A DNA stretch of 64,000 nt from Ureibacillus xyleni (GTDB lineage: Bacteria > Bacillota > Bacilli > Bacillales_A > Planococcaceae): assembly GCF_900217795.1 (NCBI RefSeq), contig NZ_OBMQ01000001.1, positions 673,011 to 737,010 on the forward strand, written 5' to 3'. Numbering within the stretch: the stretch's first letter is position 1; every line of letters starts with the position of its first letter. The translations under genes were made by a program, and so were the position numbers. This document shows positions 8,514 to 18,939 of the stretch, in pieces. The notes under the pieces are model-generated. The model was not told the DNA's origin. It ran no database searches and saw only the letters and a list, made by a program, of their open reading frames with translations.

Positions 8514-8559
8514 AGACTGTAGATAAACTCATAATGTTGAGTTTGCCTACAGTCTTTTT
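8514..8559 (+). terminator. Terminator after dapA
   Basis: Long hairpin whose arms AGACTGTAG/CTACAGTCT and AAACTCA/TGAGTTT flank a short loop, followed by five T residues. Ends the asd-dapA transcript. Confidence 0.85.
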
Positions 8560-8715
8560 GTTATTACGAATGAGAGCAGTAATAATATTGATAAATAGAA
8601 GCAAATTTTTTTCATAAGCATAGATAGAAAAATTCGCTGGGCAGTAAAAGAAGTAGAGTAAATATTAAAAATTATCTATACCTGATGCCTAATATGAAAA
8701 TTTGCGCTTTTTTAT

Positions 8716-8744
8716 TTGTGCTTCATTCATGGACACCGTATAAT
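8716..8744 (+). promoter_or_regulatory. Possible SigmaA promoter of rnjB
   Basis: TTGTGC, a 17-base spacer and a perfect TATAAT at 8739-8744, about 45 bases before the chosen rnjB start. The -10 is convincing, the -35 is moderate. Confidence 0.5.
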
Positions 8745-8789
8745 GAGTTTAAGTGGTTGTGCGTTCGGGATATTTTAGGAGGAAATCAA

Positions 8790-10457
8790 GTGACGAAAAC
8801 AAAAAACGAAGTAATCCGTGTAATTCCACTTGGCGGAGTGGGAGAAATCGGAAAATCTATGTACGTAATTGAAATAGATGACGAACTATTCGTAGTTGAT
8901 AGTGGTTTAATGTTCCCAGAAGATGAAATGCTCGGAATAGATATTGTCATCCCAGATATTACTTACTTAGAAGAAAATAAAGAGCGTGTCAAAGGGATTT
9001 TCTTAACACATGGACACGAAGACGCAATTGGCTCAATATCATATCTACTTCAAAAAATTAAAGCACCTGTATATGGATCCAAGTTAACAATTGCATTGGC
9101 AAAAGAACATATTAAAGATTTACCAGTGCCTCAACCGGTGAAATTCTTTGAAGTGACTAACAAAAGTCGTATGAATTTTAACTCTACGTATGTAACGTTT
9201 TTCCATACTACTCATAGCATACCTGATTCACTAGGAATTGTGTTCCATACTTCTGAAGGTGCTATTGTTCATACAGGGGAATTTAAATTTGATCAATCTG
9301 CTAAAGGGAAATATAAACCTGATTTAGCAAAAATGGCGCAAATTGGTGAAGATGGAGTATTCATCTTACTTTCTGAATCAACAGAAGCAGAACGACCAGG
9401 ATATACAACAAGTGAAACGGTCATTGAAGAGAAGTTGGCAAAATACTTCTACTCAGCACCTGCACGGATTATTGTTGCGGTTTACGCTTCTAATTTTATT
9501 CGTATTCAACAAGTCTTTAACCAAGCACAAGAATCGAATCGAAAAATAGCAGTGATTGGAAAAAGTTTAGAAAAAGTAATCGATATAGGCGTAAAGCTTG
9601 GTTATTTAACAATCGATGAATCAACGCTTATTCCAGTAAACGAAATTCAAAAATATAATGATGAAGAACTAATTATTATTATAACGAGTAACCAAGGTGA
9701 ACCTTTAGAAGCGTTAGATAAAATTGTTCGAAAACAACATCGTGATATTCGCATTAAAGAAACAGATACAGTTTTAATTACATTCACACCTTCACCGGGT
9801 ATGGAAATTCAAATGGCAAGTGCAATGAATAATCTTGCTAAATTGGGTGCTACAGTTTTAACATCTGATAAAAAAGTTCACGTATCAGGGCACGGTAGCC
9901 AAGAAGATTTAAAAATGATGCTTAATCTAATGAAACCAAAATACTTTATCCCGATCCAAGGTGAGTACAGAATGTTAATTGCCCATTCAAAATTGGCTCA
10001 AGCAACGGGATTACAAAAATCTCAAATTTTTATTGCCGATAAAGGTGATATTGTCGAATACAAAAATGGCAAGATGCGAATGAGTGGCCGTGTGCAAGCA
10101 GGTAATGTTCTCATTGATGGAATTGGTGTAGGGGATGTAGGAAACATTGTACTACGTGACCGAAAATTACTTTCTCAAGATGGGATATTTATTGTTGTTG
10201 TAACCTTAAACAGAGCTCAAAAGAAAATTGCATCTGGCCCAGAAATTTTATCTCGCGGATTTGTTTATGTACGTGAGTCAGAAGAATTAATACTCGAAGC
10301 AACTGACCTCGCACGTGGTGTTATTGAAAAGTATGTAGATAAAGATACATTTGAATGGACAAACATTAAACAAGAAATCCGTGATACGTTGAACGCTTAC
10401 CTATTCCAAAAAACAAAGCGCCGCCCAATGATTATCCCAATAATTATGGAATATTAA
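8790..10457 (+). CDS. rnjB: Ribonuclease J2
   Basis: Metallo-beta-lactamase/beta-CASP ribonuclease that partners RNase J1 in mRNA decay and rRNA maturation. 555 residues from GTG at 8790, equal to B. subtilis RNase J2; AGGAGG lies seven bases upstream, while the longer upstream reading frame lacks a ribosome-binding site. The metal motif reads HGHEDA instead of HxHxDH, and the motif II aspartate region reads TGEFKFD rather than the usual GD. Both changes suggest weak or lost catalysis, as described for J2 paralogues. HVSGHGSQEDLK near the end of the beta-CASP domain and the C-terminal TKRRPMIIPIIME are conserved. Confidence 0.93.
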   Translation: MTKTKNEVIRVIPLGGVGEIGKSMYVIEIDDELFVVDSGLMFPEDEMLGIDIVIPDITYLEENKERVKGIFLTHGHEDAIGSISYLLQKIKAPVYGSKLTIALAKEHIKDLPVPQPVKFFEVTNKSRMNFNSTYVTFFHTTHSIPDSLGIVFHTSEGAIVHTGEFKFDQSAKGKYKPDLAKMAQIGEDGVFILLSESTEAERPGYTTSETVIEEKLAKYFYSAPARIIVAVYASNFIRIQQVFNQAQESNRKIAVIGKSLEKVIDIGVKLGYLTIDESTLIPVNEIQKYNDEELIIIITSNQGEPLEALDKIVRKQHRDIRIKETDTVLITFTPSPGMEIQMASAMNNLAKLGATVLTSDKKVHVSGHGSQEDLKMMLNLMKPKYFIPIQGEYRMLIAHSKLAQATGLQKSQIFIADKGDIVEYKNGKMRMSGRVQAGNVLIDGIGVGDVGNIVLRDRKLLSQDGIFIVVVTLNRAQKKIASGPEILSRGFVYVRESEELILEATDLARGVIEKYVDKDTFEWTNIKQEIRDTLNAYLFQKTKRRPMIIPIIMEY

Positions 10458-10533
10458 GCACATAAGTTCTAAATTAGGTTGTCCGACAAAAAAATAGTTT
10501 ATATCTTTGAAGGATTAATTGTCATCAACCGAG

Positions 10534-10578
10534 AAGGATTTTCTTAGCCGAATTACCGGTCAAGGAAATCCTTTTTTT
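10534..10578 (+). terminator. Terminator after rnjB
   Basis: Arms AAGGATTT and AAATCCTT with a partly paired interior, followed by a run of seven T. It isolates rnjB from spoIIIE. Confidence 0.75.
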
Positions 10579-10628
10579 CTCTAAAATAGTTGATAGTTTA
10601 ATTGGTAAAAGAAAAGCAGGTGAACAAT

Positions 10629-12962
10629 GTGGCAGAAAAGAAACCAAGTACAAAAGCAAAAACAGGACTACATCCGTTAGCTTATGAAATCATTGGACTT
10701 TTATTAATTGCATTTGCAATTATCGTATTTTTTGAATATGGGATTGTTGGTCGAACAATTCAGACAATCTCAATGTTTCTATTTGGTAACCTTTACATTG
10801 CCGTTCCATTTTTTGCAGTATTAACTGCAGTATTGTTAATGGTTCAAAGAAAAGGGATTTCTTTTAAGGACAGAGTTGTACAAGGATCGTTATTAATCGT
10901 CCTAAGCTTATCCATATTTGGTCATAGTGTGTTATTTGAAGAATTATATAAAAGCAATAAATTACTGACAGATTCAGTTTTGCGAGAGACATGGCGTCTA
11001 CTTATTGAGATGGAAGGTATTGAAAATCGTAGTAGTGCATTAGGTGGAGGAATGATTGGTGCACTATTTTTTAGTATGTTTCATATTTTATTTGATTCTG
11101 CAGGTGCTAAAATTGCCGCATGGTTTATATTATTTATAGGTATCATATTAATTACTGGAAAAGCACTTGTTCCGATATTGGTGGAAAAAGCACCGAAAAT
11201 CAAAAAAAGTTTCCCAAAGAGAAGAAGAAGTAAAAAATCTGTTGTAAAAGATGAAAAACCGAAGCGACGGAGGAGGGCAAAAGACAAACCCATAGCTGAT
11301 GAGATAGCTGCCACAACAGAAGAAAAAGTGCCGATTAACCAACCTTCGCATCACTTAGATTACTTTGAAGAAGAGGTACAACCTGAGGAACCGATTATTC
11401 AAGCATTTAAACGAAATATCCCAGACGAAAAACCTAAAGAAAAGAAAGCAAAGCAAGAAGAAGTTTTAGATGAGCAGGAAAAAGAAAAATTCAATAAATC
11501 TATTCAACAAGCAGTTGAGGTAAATGTTGAAAACATAAATTACCGATTACCATCGATGAACTTGTTAGAGCTTCCTCCTTCATATGATCAAAGTGGTGAA
11601 TATTCAATCATCCAAACGAATGCGAAAAAGCTTGAACAGACCTTTTATAGTTTTGGTGTGAAAGCAAGGGTCACTCAAGTTCACTTAGGTCCGGCAGTAA
11701 CAAAATATGAAGTTATGCCGGATATCGGCGTGAAAGTTAGTAAAATTGTAAGTCTTCAGGATGATTTAGCTTTAGCTCTTGCTGCGAAGGATATTCGAAT
11801 GGAGGCACCTATTCCTGGGAAATCAGCTATAGGCATCGAAGTACCAAATAGCGAGATTGCGATGGTTACGTTAAGGGAAGTATTAGAGGCGAAAGAAAAT
11901 AACAAGCCAAAATCAAAATTATTAATTGGCTTTGGTCGAGATATTACAGGGCAAGCAATATTAGCAGAGCTTGATAAAATGCCGCATTTACTTGTAGCTG
12001 GTTCTACAGGAAGCGGTAAAAGTGTATGTATTAATGGTATTATCTTATCCATTCTTATGCGCGCGGCTCCACATGAAGTAAAAATGATGTTAATCGATCC
12101 GAAAATGGTTGAATTAAATGTGTACAACGGTATTCCACATTTGCTTGCACCTGTAGTTACAGATGCAAGAAAAGCCTCACAAGCACTACAAAAAGTAGTA
12201 TCAGAAATGGAACGCAGATATGATTTATTTTCTCACACTGGAACTCGAAATATAAAAGGCTACAACGACCATATTGAACAGTTTAATAGGGACCAAAATG
12301 AAAAACATCCAAAGTTACCATATATTGTCGTTATTATCGACGAGTTAGCAGATTTAATGATGGTTGCGTCCCATGATGTAGAAGATTCTATTACACGTCT
12401 TGCTCAAATGGCACGTGCAGCTGGTATCCATTTGATTATTGCAACCCAAAGACCTTCTGTAGACGTGATAACTGGAGTTATTAAAGCAAACATTCCTTCC
12501 CGTATCGCTTTTGCAGTATCATCTGCCGTTGATTCGCGCACAATATTAGATATGGGTGGTGCTGAACGATTACTAGGAAGAGGTGATATGCTATTTTTAC
12601 CATCTGGATCATCTAAACCAACCCGTGTTCAAGGTTCCTTTGTATCAGATGCAGAAGTAGAAGCTGTAGTTGACTTTGTCATTGAACAACAAAAAGCTCA
12701 GTATGATGAAACAATGATTCCAACAGACGAACCAGAAAAATCCTTTGAGGACGAAACAGATGAATTATATGACGAAGCAGTTCAACTTGTCGTTGAAATG
12801 CAGACCGCATCCGTCTCCATGTTACAGCGACGTTTTAGAATTGGCTATTCTAGAGCAGCTCGTATTGTCGATCAGATGGAAATGCGAGGAGTTGTTGGTC
12901 CGCCAGATGGTAGTAGACCTAGACAAGTTCTCATTAATAAAGCAATTGTGGAAAATGGATAA
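10629..12962 (+). CDS. spoIIIE: DNA translocase SpoIIIE/FtsK
   Basis: Septal DNA pump that moves the chromosome into the forespore. About 777 residues: four to five N-terminal membrane helices (residues 15-195), a basic and acidic linker (about 200-315), then the RecA-like motor with Walker A GSTGSGKS and Walker [15 protein letters not shown], and the C-terminal gamma winged helix ([22 protein letters not shown]) that reads polar DNA signals. GTG at 10629 follows GCAGGTG; TTG at 10602 and GTG at 10620 are alternatives. It sits directly before ymfC as in B. subtilis, but tepA, which lies between rnjB and spoIIIE there, is absent. Confidence 0.95.
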   Translation: MAEKKPSTKAKTGLHPLAYEIIGLLLIAFAIIVFFEYGIVGRTIQTISMFLFGNLYIAVPFFAVLTAVLLMVQRKGISFKDRVVQGSLLIVLSLSIFGHSVLFEELYKSNKLLTDSVLRETWRLLIEMEGIENRSSALGGGMIGALFFSMFHILFDSAGAKIAAWFILFIGIILITGKALVPILVEKAPKIKKSFPKRRRSKKSVVKDEKPKRRRRAKDKPIADEIAATTEEKVPINQPSHHLDYFEEEVQPEEPIIQAFKRNIPDEKPKEKKAKQEEVLDEQEKEKFNKSIQQAVEVNVENINYRLPSMNLLELPPSYDQSGEYSIIQTNAKKLEQTFYSFGVKARVTQVHLGPAVTKYEVMPDIGVKVSKIVSLQDDLALALAAKDIRMEAPIPGKSAIGIEVPNSEIAMVTLREVLEAKENNKPKSKLLIGFGRDITGQAILAELDKMPHLLVAGSTGSGKSVCINGIILSILMRAAPHEVKMMLIDPKMVELNVYNGIPHLLAPVVTDARKASQALQKVVSEMERRYDLFSHTGTRNIKGYNDHIEQFNRDQNEKHPKLPYIVVIIDELADLMMVASHDVEDSITRLAQMARAAGIHLIIATQRPSVDVITGVIKANIPSRIAFAVSSAVDSRTILDMGGAERLLGRGDMLFLPSGSSKPTRVQGSFVSDAEVEAVVDFVIEQQKAQYDETMIPTDEPEKSFEDETDELYDEAVQLVVEMQTASVSMLQRRFRIGYSRAARIVDQMEMRGVVGPPDGSRPRQVLINKAIVENG

Positions 12963-13131
12963 ATCTTTATTATATCATATTACTACCAAATAATGATAAT
13001 AATCTACTTTTATTGAAGAATAATTATATGCAAATCTATTTTCTTTAATGAATAAAAATGGTATAGTATGAACGATTAGTAGGAATGTTCAACATCAGAT
13101 GTCTGATCTTTTGTTGTGGTGGTGAGATAAA

Positions 13132-13860
13132 ATGTCAATAAAAGCAGACCATCGTCATTTATACCTTCAAGTAATCGACCGGTTAAAATCGGATATTGAA
13201 AAAGGAGTCTACAAAGAGAATGAAAAACTCCCTTCCGAATTTGAACTATCGAAAGAACTTGGGGTAAGTCGAGCAACATTACGTGAAGCACTAAGACTAT
13301 TAGAAGAGGAAAATGTCATCGTTCGCCGTCATGGAGTTGGAACATTCGTAAACCCAAAACCTGTCTTTACTTCGGGTATTGAACAATTATCGAGTATTTC
13401 ATCCATGATTGAAAAAGCAGGTATGACACCTGGTACAATTTTTCTTGAGGCAACTGAAGATTCTCCAACTGAAAATGATTTAGAACGCTTTGGTAGTGAC
13501 GTAAATGACAAGGTAATAACAATCGAACGAGTGAGAACAGCTAATAACGAACCTGTTGTCTATTGTGTGGATAAGGTATTAGCTAAATATCTTCCAGACG
13601 ATTTCGTTCAAAAGAAAGAAGTATCCATTTTCTCATCGCTTGAGCAATCTGGTGACATTCATGTTGCATACGCTGTGACGTACATTGATCCAGTTGGTTA
13701 CCATGAACAAGTATCACCTATATTAAATTGCGGTCGAGAAACAGCATTACTTGTATTAAAACAACTACATTATGATGATAATGATTGTGTTGTTCTTTAC
13801 TCTAAGAACTATTTTAGGGCTGATAAATTCAGCTTCCATGTAATTCGAAAACGCGTTTAG
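13132..13860 (+). CDS. ymfC: GntR/HutC-family regulator (YmfC-like)
   Basis: A 242-residue two-domain regulator: N-terminal winged helix-turn-helix (residues 8-75; [26 protein letters not shown] region) and a C-terminal UTRA ligand domain of chorismate-lyase fold. ATG at 13132 is preceded by GGTGGTGAG. In B. subtilis ymfC also follows spoIIIE. It precedes a BMP/ABC nucleoside-type uptake operon, so it may control that operon; this is inference from adjacency. Confidence 0.87.
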   Translation: MSIKADHRHLYLQVIDRLKSDIEKGVYKENEKLPSEFELSKELGVSRATLREALRLLEEENVIVRRHGVGTFVNPKPVFTSGIEQLSSISSMIEKAGMTPGTIFLEATEDSPTENDLERFGSDVNDKVITIERVRTANNEPVVYCVDKVLAKYLPDDFVQKKEVSIFSSLEQSGDIHVAYAVTYIDPVGYHEQVSPILNCGRETALLVLKQLHYDDNDCVVLYSKNYFRADKFSFHVIRKRV

Positions 13861-13917
13861 AACAAGTTTCAAAAATTCCTGCTAATTACTGAATCTAAAA
13901 TCTTGGGGGGTAAACAA

Positions 13918-14997
13918 ATGAAAAAACGTAAATTTGCTTTTGCGCTATCAGGTTTATTAGCACTTGGTACAATCCTTGGTGCTTGTGGCTCAAAAGATGA
14001 AACAGAAGAAAAGGATACGAATACAGGTACTGAAGAAACTGCCGATAACTTCTCTGTTGCAATGGTAACGGATACAGGTGGGGTAGATGACAGATCATTC
14101 AACCAATCAACTTGGGAAGGTATCCAAGCATTTGGTGAAGAAAATGGCCTTGAAAAAGGTGATGGTGGTATAGATTATTTAGAGTCTAAATCAGAATCTG
14201 ATTATGTTACAAACTTAAATAACTTAATTCGCCGTGATTTCGATTTAATCTTTGCAGTAGGTTATGCTTTACATGATGCGGTTGATGAAATTGCTGGTCA
14301 AAAACCAGAAGCACAAATTGCTATTATTGACGAGGTTGTTGATGGTAGAGATAATGTAGCATCCATTATGTTCCGTGCAAATGAAGCATCTTACTTAGCA
14401 GGTGTAGCAGCAGCTCTTGAAACGAAATCAAACAAAATTGGTTTCATTGGTGGTATGCAAGGTGCAATCATTGGTGGTTTCCAAGCTGGTTTTGAAGCTG
14501 GTGTAGCAGCTATTAATCCTGACATTAAAGTAGATGTAGAATATGCAGAGTCTTTCACAGATGCAGCAAAAGGTCAACAAATTGCAAAAAGAATGTATGA
14601 TTCTGGTGTAGATATTATCTTCCATGCAGCTGGTGGAGTTGGTAATGGTCTTTTCACAGAAGCGAAAGAACGTAAACAAAAAGATCCAAATGCTAATGTA
14701 TGGGCAATCGGTGTAGACCGTGACCAATATGACGAAGGAAAAGTTAACGATGACACAAACATCGTATTAACATCTGTATTAAAACGCGTTGACGTTGCAG
14801 CTCAAGAAGTTGCAAAATTAGCTCAAGAAGGAAACTTCCCTGGTGGAGAAACAATCACTTATGGATTAAAAGACCAAGGTGTAGACTTAGCTGATTCTCG
14901 CGGTGCTATTACAGAAGAAAACTTAGCAAAAATTGAAGAATATAAACAACAAATCATCGATGGAACAGTTGTAGTTCCAGAACAACCTGAGAAGTAA
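13918..14997 (+). CDS. nupN: BMP-family substrate-binding lipoprotein (nucleoside type)
   Basis: A 359-residue lipoprotein with a signal peptide and lipobox LGAC (Cys23), a short acidic linker, then a BMP/PnrA-type periplasmic-binding fold (VAMVTDTGGVDDRSFNQSTW). It matches B. subtilis YufN/NupN, the binding protein of a guanosine uptake system. ATG at 13918 lies behind GGGGGG. It is followed by a strong hairpin at 15006 before the ATPase, which would leave more binding protein than transporter. Confidence 0.9.
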   Translation: MKKRKFAFALSGLLALGTILGACGSKDETEEKDTNTGTEETADNFSVAMVTDTGGVDDRSFNQSTWEGIQAFGEENGLEKGDGGIDYLESKSESDYVTNLNNLIRRDFDLIFAVGYALHDAVDEIAGQKPEAQIAIIDEVVDGRDNVASIMFRANEASYLAGVAAALETKSNKIGFIGGMQGAIIGGFQAGFEAGVAAINPDIKVDVEYAESFTDAAKGQQIAKRMYDSGVDIIFHAAGGVGNGLFTEAKERKQKDPNANVWAIGVDRDQYDEGKVNDDTNIVLTSVLKRVDVAAQEVAKLAQEGNFPGGETITYGLKDQGVDLADSRGAITEENLAKIEEYKQQIIDGTVVVPEQPEK

Positions 14998-15005
14998 GAA
15001 GGTTT

Positions 15006-15042
15006 CATGAAGGCTAGCCCTGCTAGTCTTCATGTTATTTTT
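15006..15042 (+). terminator. Terminator/attenuator between the binding protein and ATPase genes
   Basis: CATGAAGGCTAG pairs with CTAGTCTTCATG around a five-base loop, followed by TTATTTTT. It lies within a transporter operon, so partial read-through is likely. Confidence 0.8.
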
Positions 15043-15182
15043 AAATGTTTAGAATCAAGTAATCGTTAACAGATGAAAGGTTTTAAAATTACATAAATTT
15101 ACTAACATGTTTGAAACCTTTCTTGTGTTAATATACAAGTCTACTAGTCTAAAAAATATAAGTGTCCAAGGGAGTGAACACA

Positions 15183-16731
15183 TTGGAATATGTGATTGAA
15201 ATGCTTGGAATCCGTAAACAATTTGGGGATTTTGTAGCAAATGATAATATCACCCTTCAACTTAAAAAAGGCGAGATTCATGCACTACTTGGAGAAAATG
15301 GTGCGGGAAAATCAACGTTGATGAATGTGCTCTTTGGGTTATACCAACCGGAAGCTGGAACGATACGTGTTTCACGGTAAGGAAGTTAAAATAACTGACC
15401 CAAATGTTGCAAATAAACTTGGAATTGGTATGGTACATCAACACTTTATGCTAGTTGAAAATTTCACGGTGACGGAAAACATTATTCTAGGTGCGGAGCC
15501 AACAAAAATGGCGACGATTAATATTAAAGATGCATCAAAAAAAGTACAACAATTATCTGAAAAATACGGGCTGAACGTAGATGCCCATGCAAAAATTGAG
15601 GATATTTCTGTTGGGATGCAACAACGTGTAGAAATTTTGAAAACGCTTTATCGGGGAGCGGATATACTAATTTTCGATGAACCAACTGCATCGTTAACTC
15701 CTCAAGAAATCTCAGAATTAATTCAAATAATGAAACGTCTAATTGAAGAAGGTAAATCCATTATTCTAATTACACATAAATTAAAAGAAATCATGGAAGT
15801 TTCCGATCGTGTAACGGTAATTCGTAAAGGGAAAGGTATTGGAACTGTTACAACAGCAGAAACAAACCCAACTCAACTAGCGGAATTAATGGTAGGACGT
15901 CAAGTAGTATTTAAAACTGAGAAAAAAGAGGCGCATCCAAAAGATGTTGTCTTACAAATCGACTCGTTAGTTGTGGCAGATAACCGTGGGATTGATAAAG
16001 TCAAAGGTTTAAATCTTTCCGTGCGTGCAGGAGAAATTGTAGGGATTGCAGGAATAGACGGAAACGGGCAATCTGAACTAATTGAAGCAATAACTGGTCT
16101 TAGAAAAGTAAAAGAAGGAAAAATCACTTTAAACGGTCAAGATATTACTGGTTTAAAACCACGTAAAATTACTGAATCAGGTCTCGGTCATATTCCGCAA
16201 GACCGTCATAAACATGGACTTGTATTAGATTTTACTATCGGACATAACATTGCTTTACAAACATATTATCAAGCCCCAATTTCAAAAGCTGGTGTAATCG
16301 ATTACAAAAAGGTGAACGAGATTGCACGTAAGGTGATTGAAGAATATGATGTTCGTTCAGGAAATGGTGAAGCATCAATTGCAAGATCTCTTTCTGGAGG
16401 GAACCAACAAAAAGCAATTATCGGGCGCGAAATTAGTAGAAATCCAGATTTACTAATAGCGGCACTGCCTACACGCGGACTAGATGTTGGTGCTATAGAA
16501 TTTATTCATAGACGTCTAATAGAACAACGAGATAACGGAAAAGCAGTCCTACTCATCTCCTTTGAACTTGATGAAGTAATGAATGTTTCTGATCGAATCG
16601 CTGTTATTTATGATGGTTCGATAATTGATACGGTGTTACCACATGAAACAAGCGAACAAGAATTAGGTTTATTAATGGCAGGTCAATCGCTACAAGAAAA
16701 CCAAAATAAAGTAGGTGGCGAAAATGAATAA
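15183..16731 (+). pseudogene. nupO: Sugar/nucleoside ABC transporter ATPase (NupO-like), frameshifted
   Basis: Tandem ATPase of the YufO/NupO family broken by one extra base. Frame 1 from TTG 15183 gives [15 protein letters not shown] through Walker [10 protein letters not shown] to AGTIRV, then stops at 15380. The rest ([14 protein letters not shown] ... to 16731) continues in the next frame. Removing one T from the run at 15370-15372 restores IRVHGKEVKI, so a single T insertion explains it. The second domain also reads LIAALPTRGLD where relatives have a glutamine before PTRGLD. It may be a real inactivation, a sequencing error in the T run, or less likely programmed frameshifting. The remainder is well conserved. 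Confidence 0.85.
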
Positions 16732-17770
16732 ACGACTTATCAATATTCTTGTTCCACTGATTTCGATTGTACTTGGTCTAGTTATTGGTGCAATTGTAAT
16801 GGCTGTAAGTGGCTTTAATCCTGTTGATGGATATATGGCATTGTGGAACGGAATCTTTATGGATACTTATACACTGGGTGAAACAGTCCGCCAAATTACC
16901 CCTTATGTGTTCTCAGGTTTAGCTGTTGCCTTTGCTTTCAGAACTGGACTATTTAACATCGGTGTTGAAGGTCAACTTATTATGGGATGGTTGGCTGCCG
17001 CCTATGTGGGTCAGGCGTTTGAACTTCCTGCAATTATTCACGTTCCTTTAGCATTAATAGCAGCTGCTGTTGCTGGTGCACTTTGGGCTTTTATTCCTGG
17101 TTTATTAAAAGCAAAATTACAAGTACACGAAGTTATCGTTACAATCATGTTGAACTATACTGCTTTACATGTAGCAAATGCATTTATTGAAATGATTTCT
17201 GGTGGGGGAGAACGGACAGATAAAATTCATGAATCCGCTTCGTTACGTTCTGAGTTCTTTGAATCGATAACAGATTACTCTCGTATGCACTGGGGATTCG
17301 TACTTGCACTCATTGCAGTAATGGTTATGTGGTTTATTTTAGAAAAAACAACGCGTGGATATGAGTTGAAAGCTGTTGGATTTAATAAACATGCATCACA
17401 ATATGCAGGGATGAATGTAAGTAAAAATATTATTCTTGCAATGGTTATTTCAGGTGCCTTTGCCGGTCTAGGTGGAGCGATGGAGGCATTAGGAACATTT
17501 GAAAATATGACAAAACTACATGCTAGTACTGGTATTGGTTTTGATGGAATTGCGGTTGCATTACTTGGGGCAAACCAACCATTTGGAGTACTTCTAGGAG
17601 CAATCCTTTTCGGCTCTCTTAAATATGGTGGATTAAATATGCCAAGTGAAGCTGGGGTACCAACAGAAATCGTTTCAATTGTCATTGCTTTAATTATTTT
17701 CTTCGTAGCATCAGGCTATGTAATTCGAGTGGCGCTTGAACGTTTCGGTAAAAGAAAGGAGGTAAAATAA
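16724..17770 (+). CDS. nupP: Nucleoside-type ABC transporter permease (NupP-like)
   Basis: A 348-residue BPD_transp_2 permease with about ten hydrophobic helices. It carries the family stretch FSGLAVAFAFRTGLFNIGVEGQ and matches B. subtilis YufP/NupP. ATG at 16724 overlaps the ATPase end by eight bases and is preceded by AGGTGG. It should form a heteromeric channel with the next gene. No disruption is seen in this gene, in contrast to the ATPase before it. Confidence 0.91.
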   Translation: MNKRLINILVPLISIVLGLVIGAIVMAVSGFNPVDGYMALWNGIFMDTYTLGETVRQITPYVFSGLAVAFAFRTGLFNIGVEGQLIMGWLAAAYVGQAFELPAIIHVPLALIAAAVAGALWAFIPGLLKAKLQVHEVIVTIMLNYTALHVANAFIEMISGGGERTDKIHESASLRSEFFESITDYSRMHWGFVLALIAVMVMWFILEKTTRGYELKAVGFNKHASQYAGMNVSKNIILAMVISGAFAGLGGAMEALGTFENMTKLHASTGIGFDGIAVALLGANQPFGVLLGAILFGSLKYGGLNMPSEAGVPTEIVSIVIALIIFFVASGYVIRVALERFGKRKEVK

Positions 17771-17771
17771 C

Positions 17772-18731
17772 ATGAGCTTTTTAGAAGTGTTATATTTTAT
17801 CATTCCTTCTGCAATATTCTATGCAGCGCCATTAATTATGACGGCAATTGGTGGGGTATTTACAGAACGATCTGGTGTTGTGAACATCGGTCTTGAAGGT
17901 ATTATGATTGTTGGTGCAGCAAGTAGTATTATGTTTAACCTTACATTTGCAGACCAATTTGGCGATGCGACACCTTGGATTGGTTTAATTGTAGCCATGT
18001 TATTTGGAATTATTTTATCCGCAATTTTAGCTGTTGCTGCCGTTTCATTACGAGCAGATCAAACAGTATCTGGTGTTGCTTTAAATATGTTAGGTTTAGC
18101 AGTAGCAGTATTTACTGTTAAAATGGTTTATGACAAAGGTCAAACAGATTCAATTACAGAACGTTTCTCACGTTTTGACATTCCACTTTTAAGTGACATT
18201 CCAATTATTGGTAGAATGTTTTTCGTAGACGTTTATGCAACATCTATTTTAGCAATAGCAGTTGCACTTATTGCTTGGTTTATCATTACTAAAACTCCAT
18301 TTGGTTTAAGATTACGTGCAGTAGGTGAACATCCAATGGCTGCTGATACAATGGGCGTAAATGTTACAAAGATGAGATATATTGCCGTACTGATCTCTGG
18401 AGCTTTGGGTGGAATAGGTGGAGCAATCTATGCACAAGCCATTGCAGGAAACTTTGGTGCATCAACAATTAGTGGTCAAGGTTTCATGGCAATTGCTGCA
18501 ATGATTTTCGGTAAATGGTCTCCAATTGGGGCTCTAGGCGCTGCACTTTTCTTTGGCTTTGCACAAGCTTTAAGTGTTGTTGGTTCTTCTATTCCATATG
18601 TTCAAGATGTACCGGATGTTTTTTTACACATCTTACCGTATGTATTAACGATTTTAGCTTTAGCTGGGTTTATTGGAAAAGCTAACGCGCCAAAAGCAAG
18701 TGGTGTCCCTTATATAAAAGGAAAAAGATAA
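17772..18731 (+). CDS. nupQ: Nucleoside-type ABC transporter permease (NupQ-like)
   Basis: A 319-residue second permease of the BPD_transp_2 family, with FTERSGVVNIGLEGIMIVG near the N-terminus and about nine membrane helices. ATG at 17772 follows AAAGGAGG at the end of nupP with a one-base gap. Last gene of the uptake operon, closed by a hairpin at 18740. Confidence 0.91.
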   Translation: MSFLEVLYFIIPSAIFYAAPLIMTAIGGVFTERSGVVNIGLEGIMIVGAASSIMFNLTFADQFGDATPWIGLIVAMLFGIILSAILAVAAVSLRADQTVSGVALNMLGLAVAVFTVKMVYDKGQTDSITERFSRFDIPLLSDIPIIGRMFFVDVYATSILAIAVALIAWFIITKTPFGLRLRAVGEHPMAADTMGVNVTKMRYIAVLISGALGGIGGAIYAQAIAGNFGASTISGQGFMAIAAMIFGKWSPIGALGAALFFGFAQALSVVGSSIPYVQDVPDVFLHILPYVLTILALAGFIGKANAPKASGVPYIKGKR

Positions 18732-18739
18732 TTTCTCTA

Positions 18740-18778
18740 AAAAGATCGCCTTTCACAAATGTGGAGGTGGTCTTTTTT
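18740..18778 (+). terminator. Terminator after nupQ
   Basis: AAAAGATCGCC pairs with GGTGGTCTTTT with one G-T pair, followed by further T residues. It closes the transporter operon. Confidence 0.75.
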
Positions 18779-18867
18779 ATTGTGGATGAATTAAACAACT
18801 ATTGTAGGGCAAAATACATGTTAAATTATTAGATTTTTCATTTTGTGAAAAACAAATTGGATTATTT

Positions 18868-18897
18868 TTGCATAAACACCAATTCTACATGTATAGT
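18868..18897 (+). promoter_or_regulatory. Possible SigmaA promoter of the ymfF operon
   Basis: TTGCAT, an 18-base spacer, then TATAGT at 18892-18897, about 40 bases before the ymfF start and just after the nupQ terminator. Confidence 0.5.
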
Positions 18898-18939
18898 AAT
18901 GATAGTTACTTCTAAAGATTGATGTCAGGAGGAATTTTT

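Noticed and set aside
15325-15380. Separate gene start within the ATPase at 15325
   Set aside because: The first 15 or so residues from that ATG are out-of-frame sequence of the ATPase; the frameshift explanation accounts for the rest.
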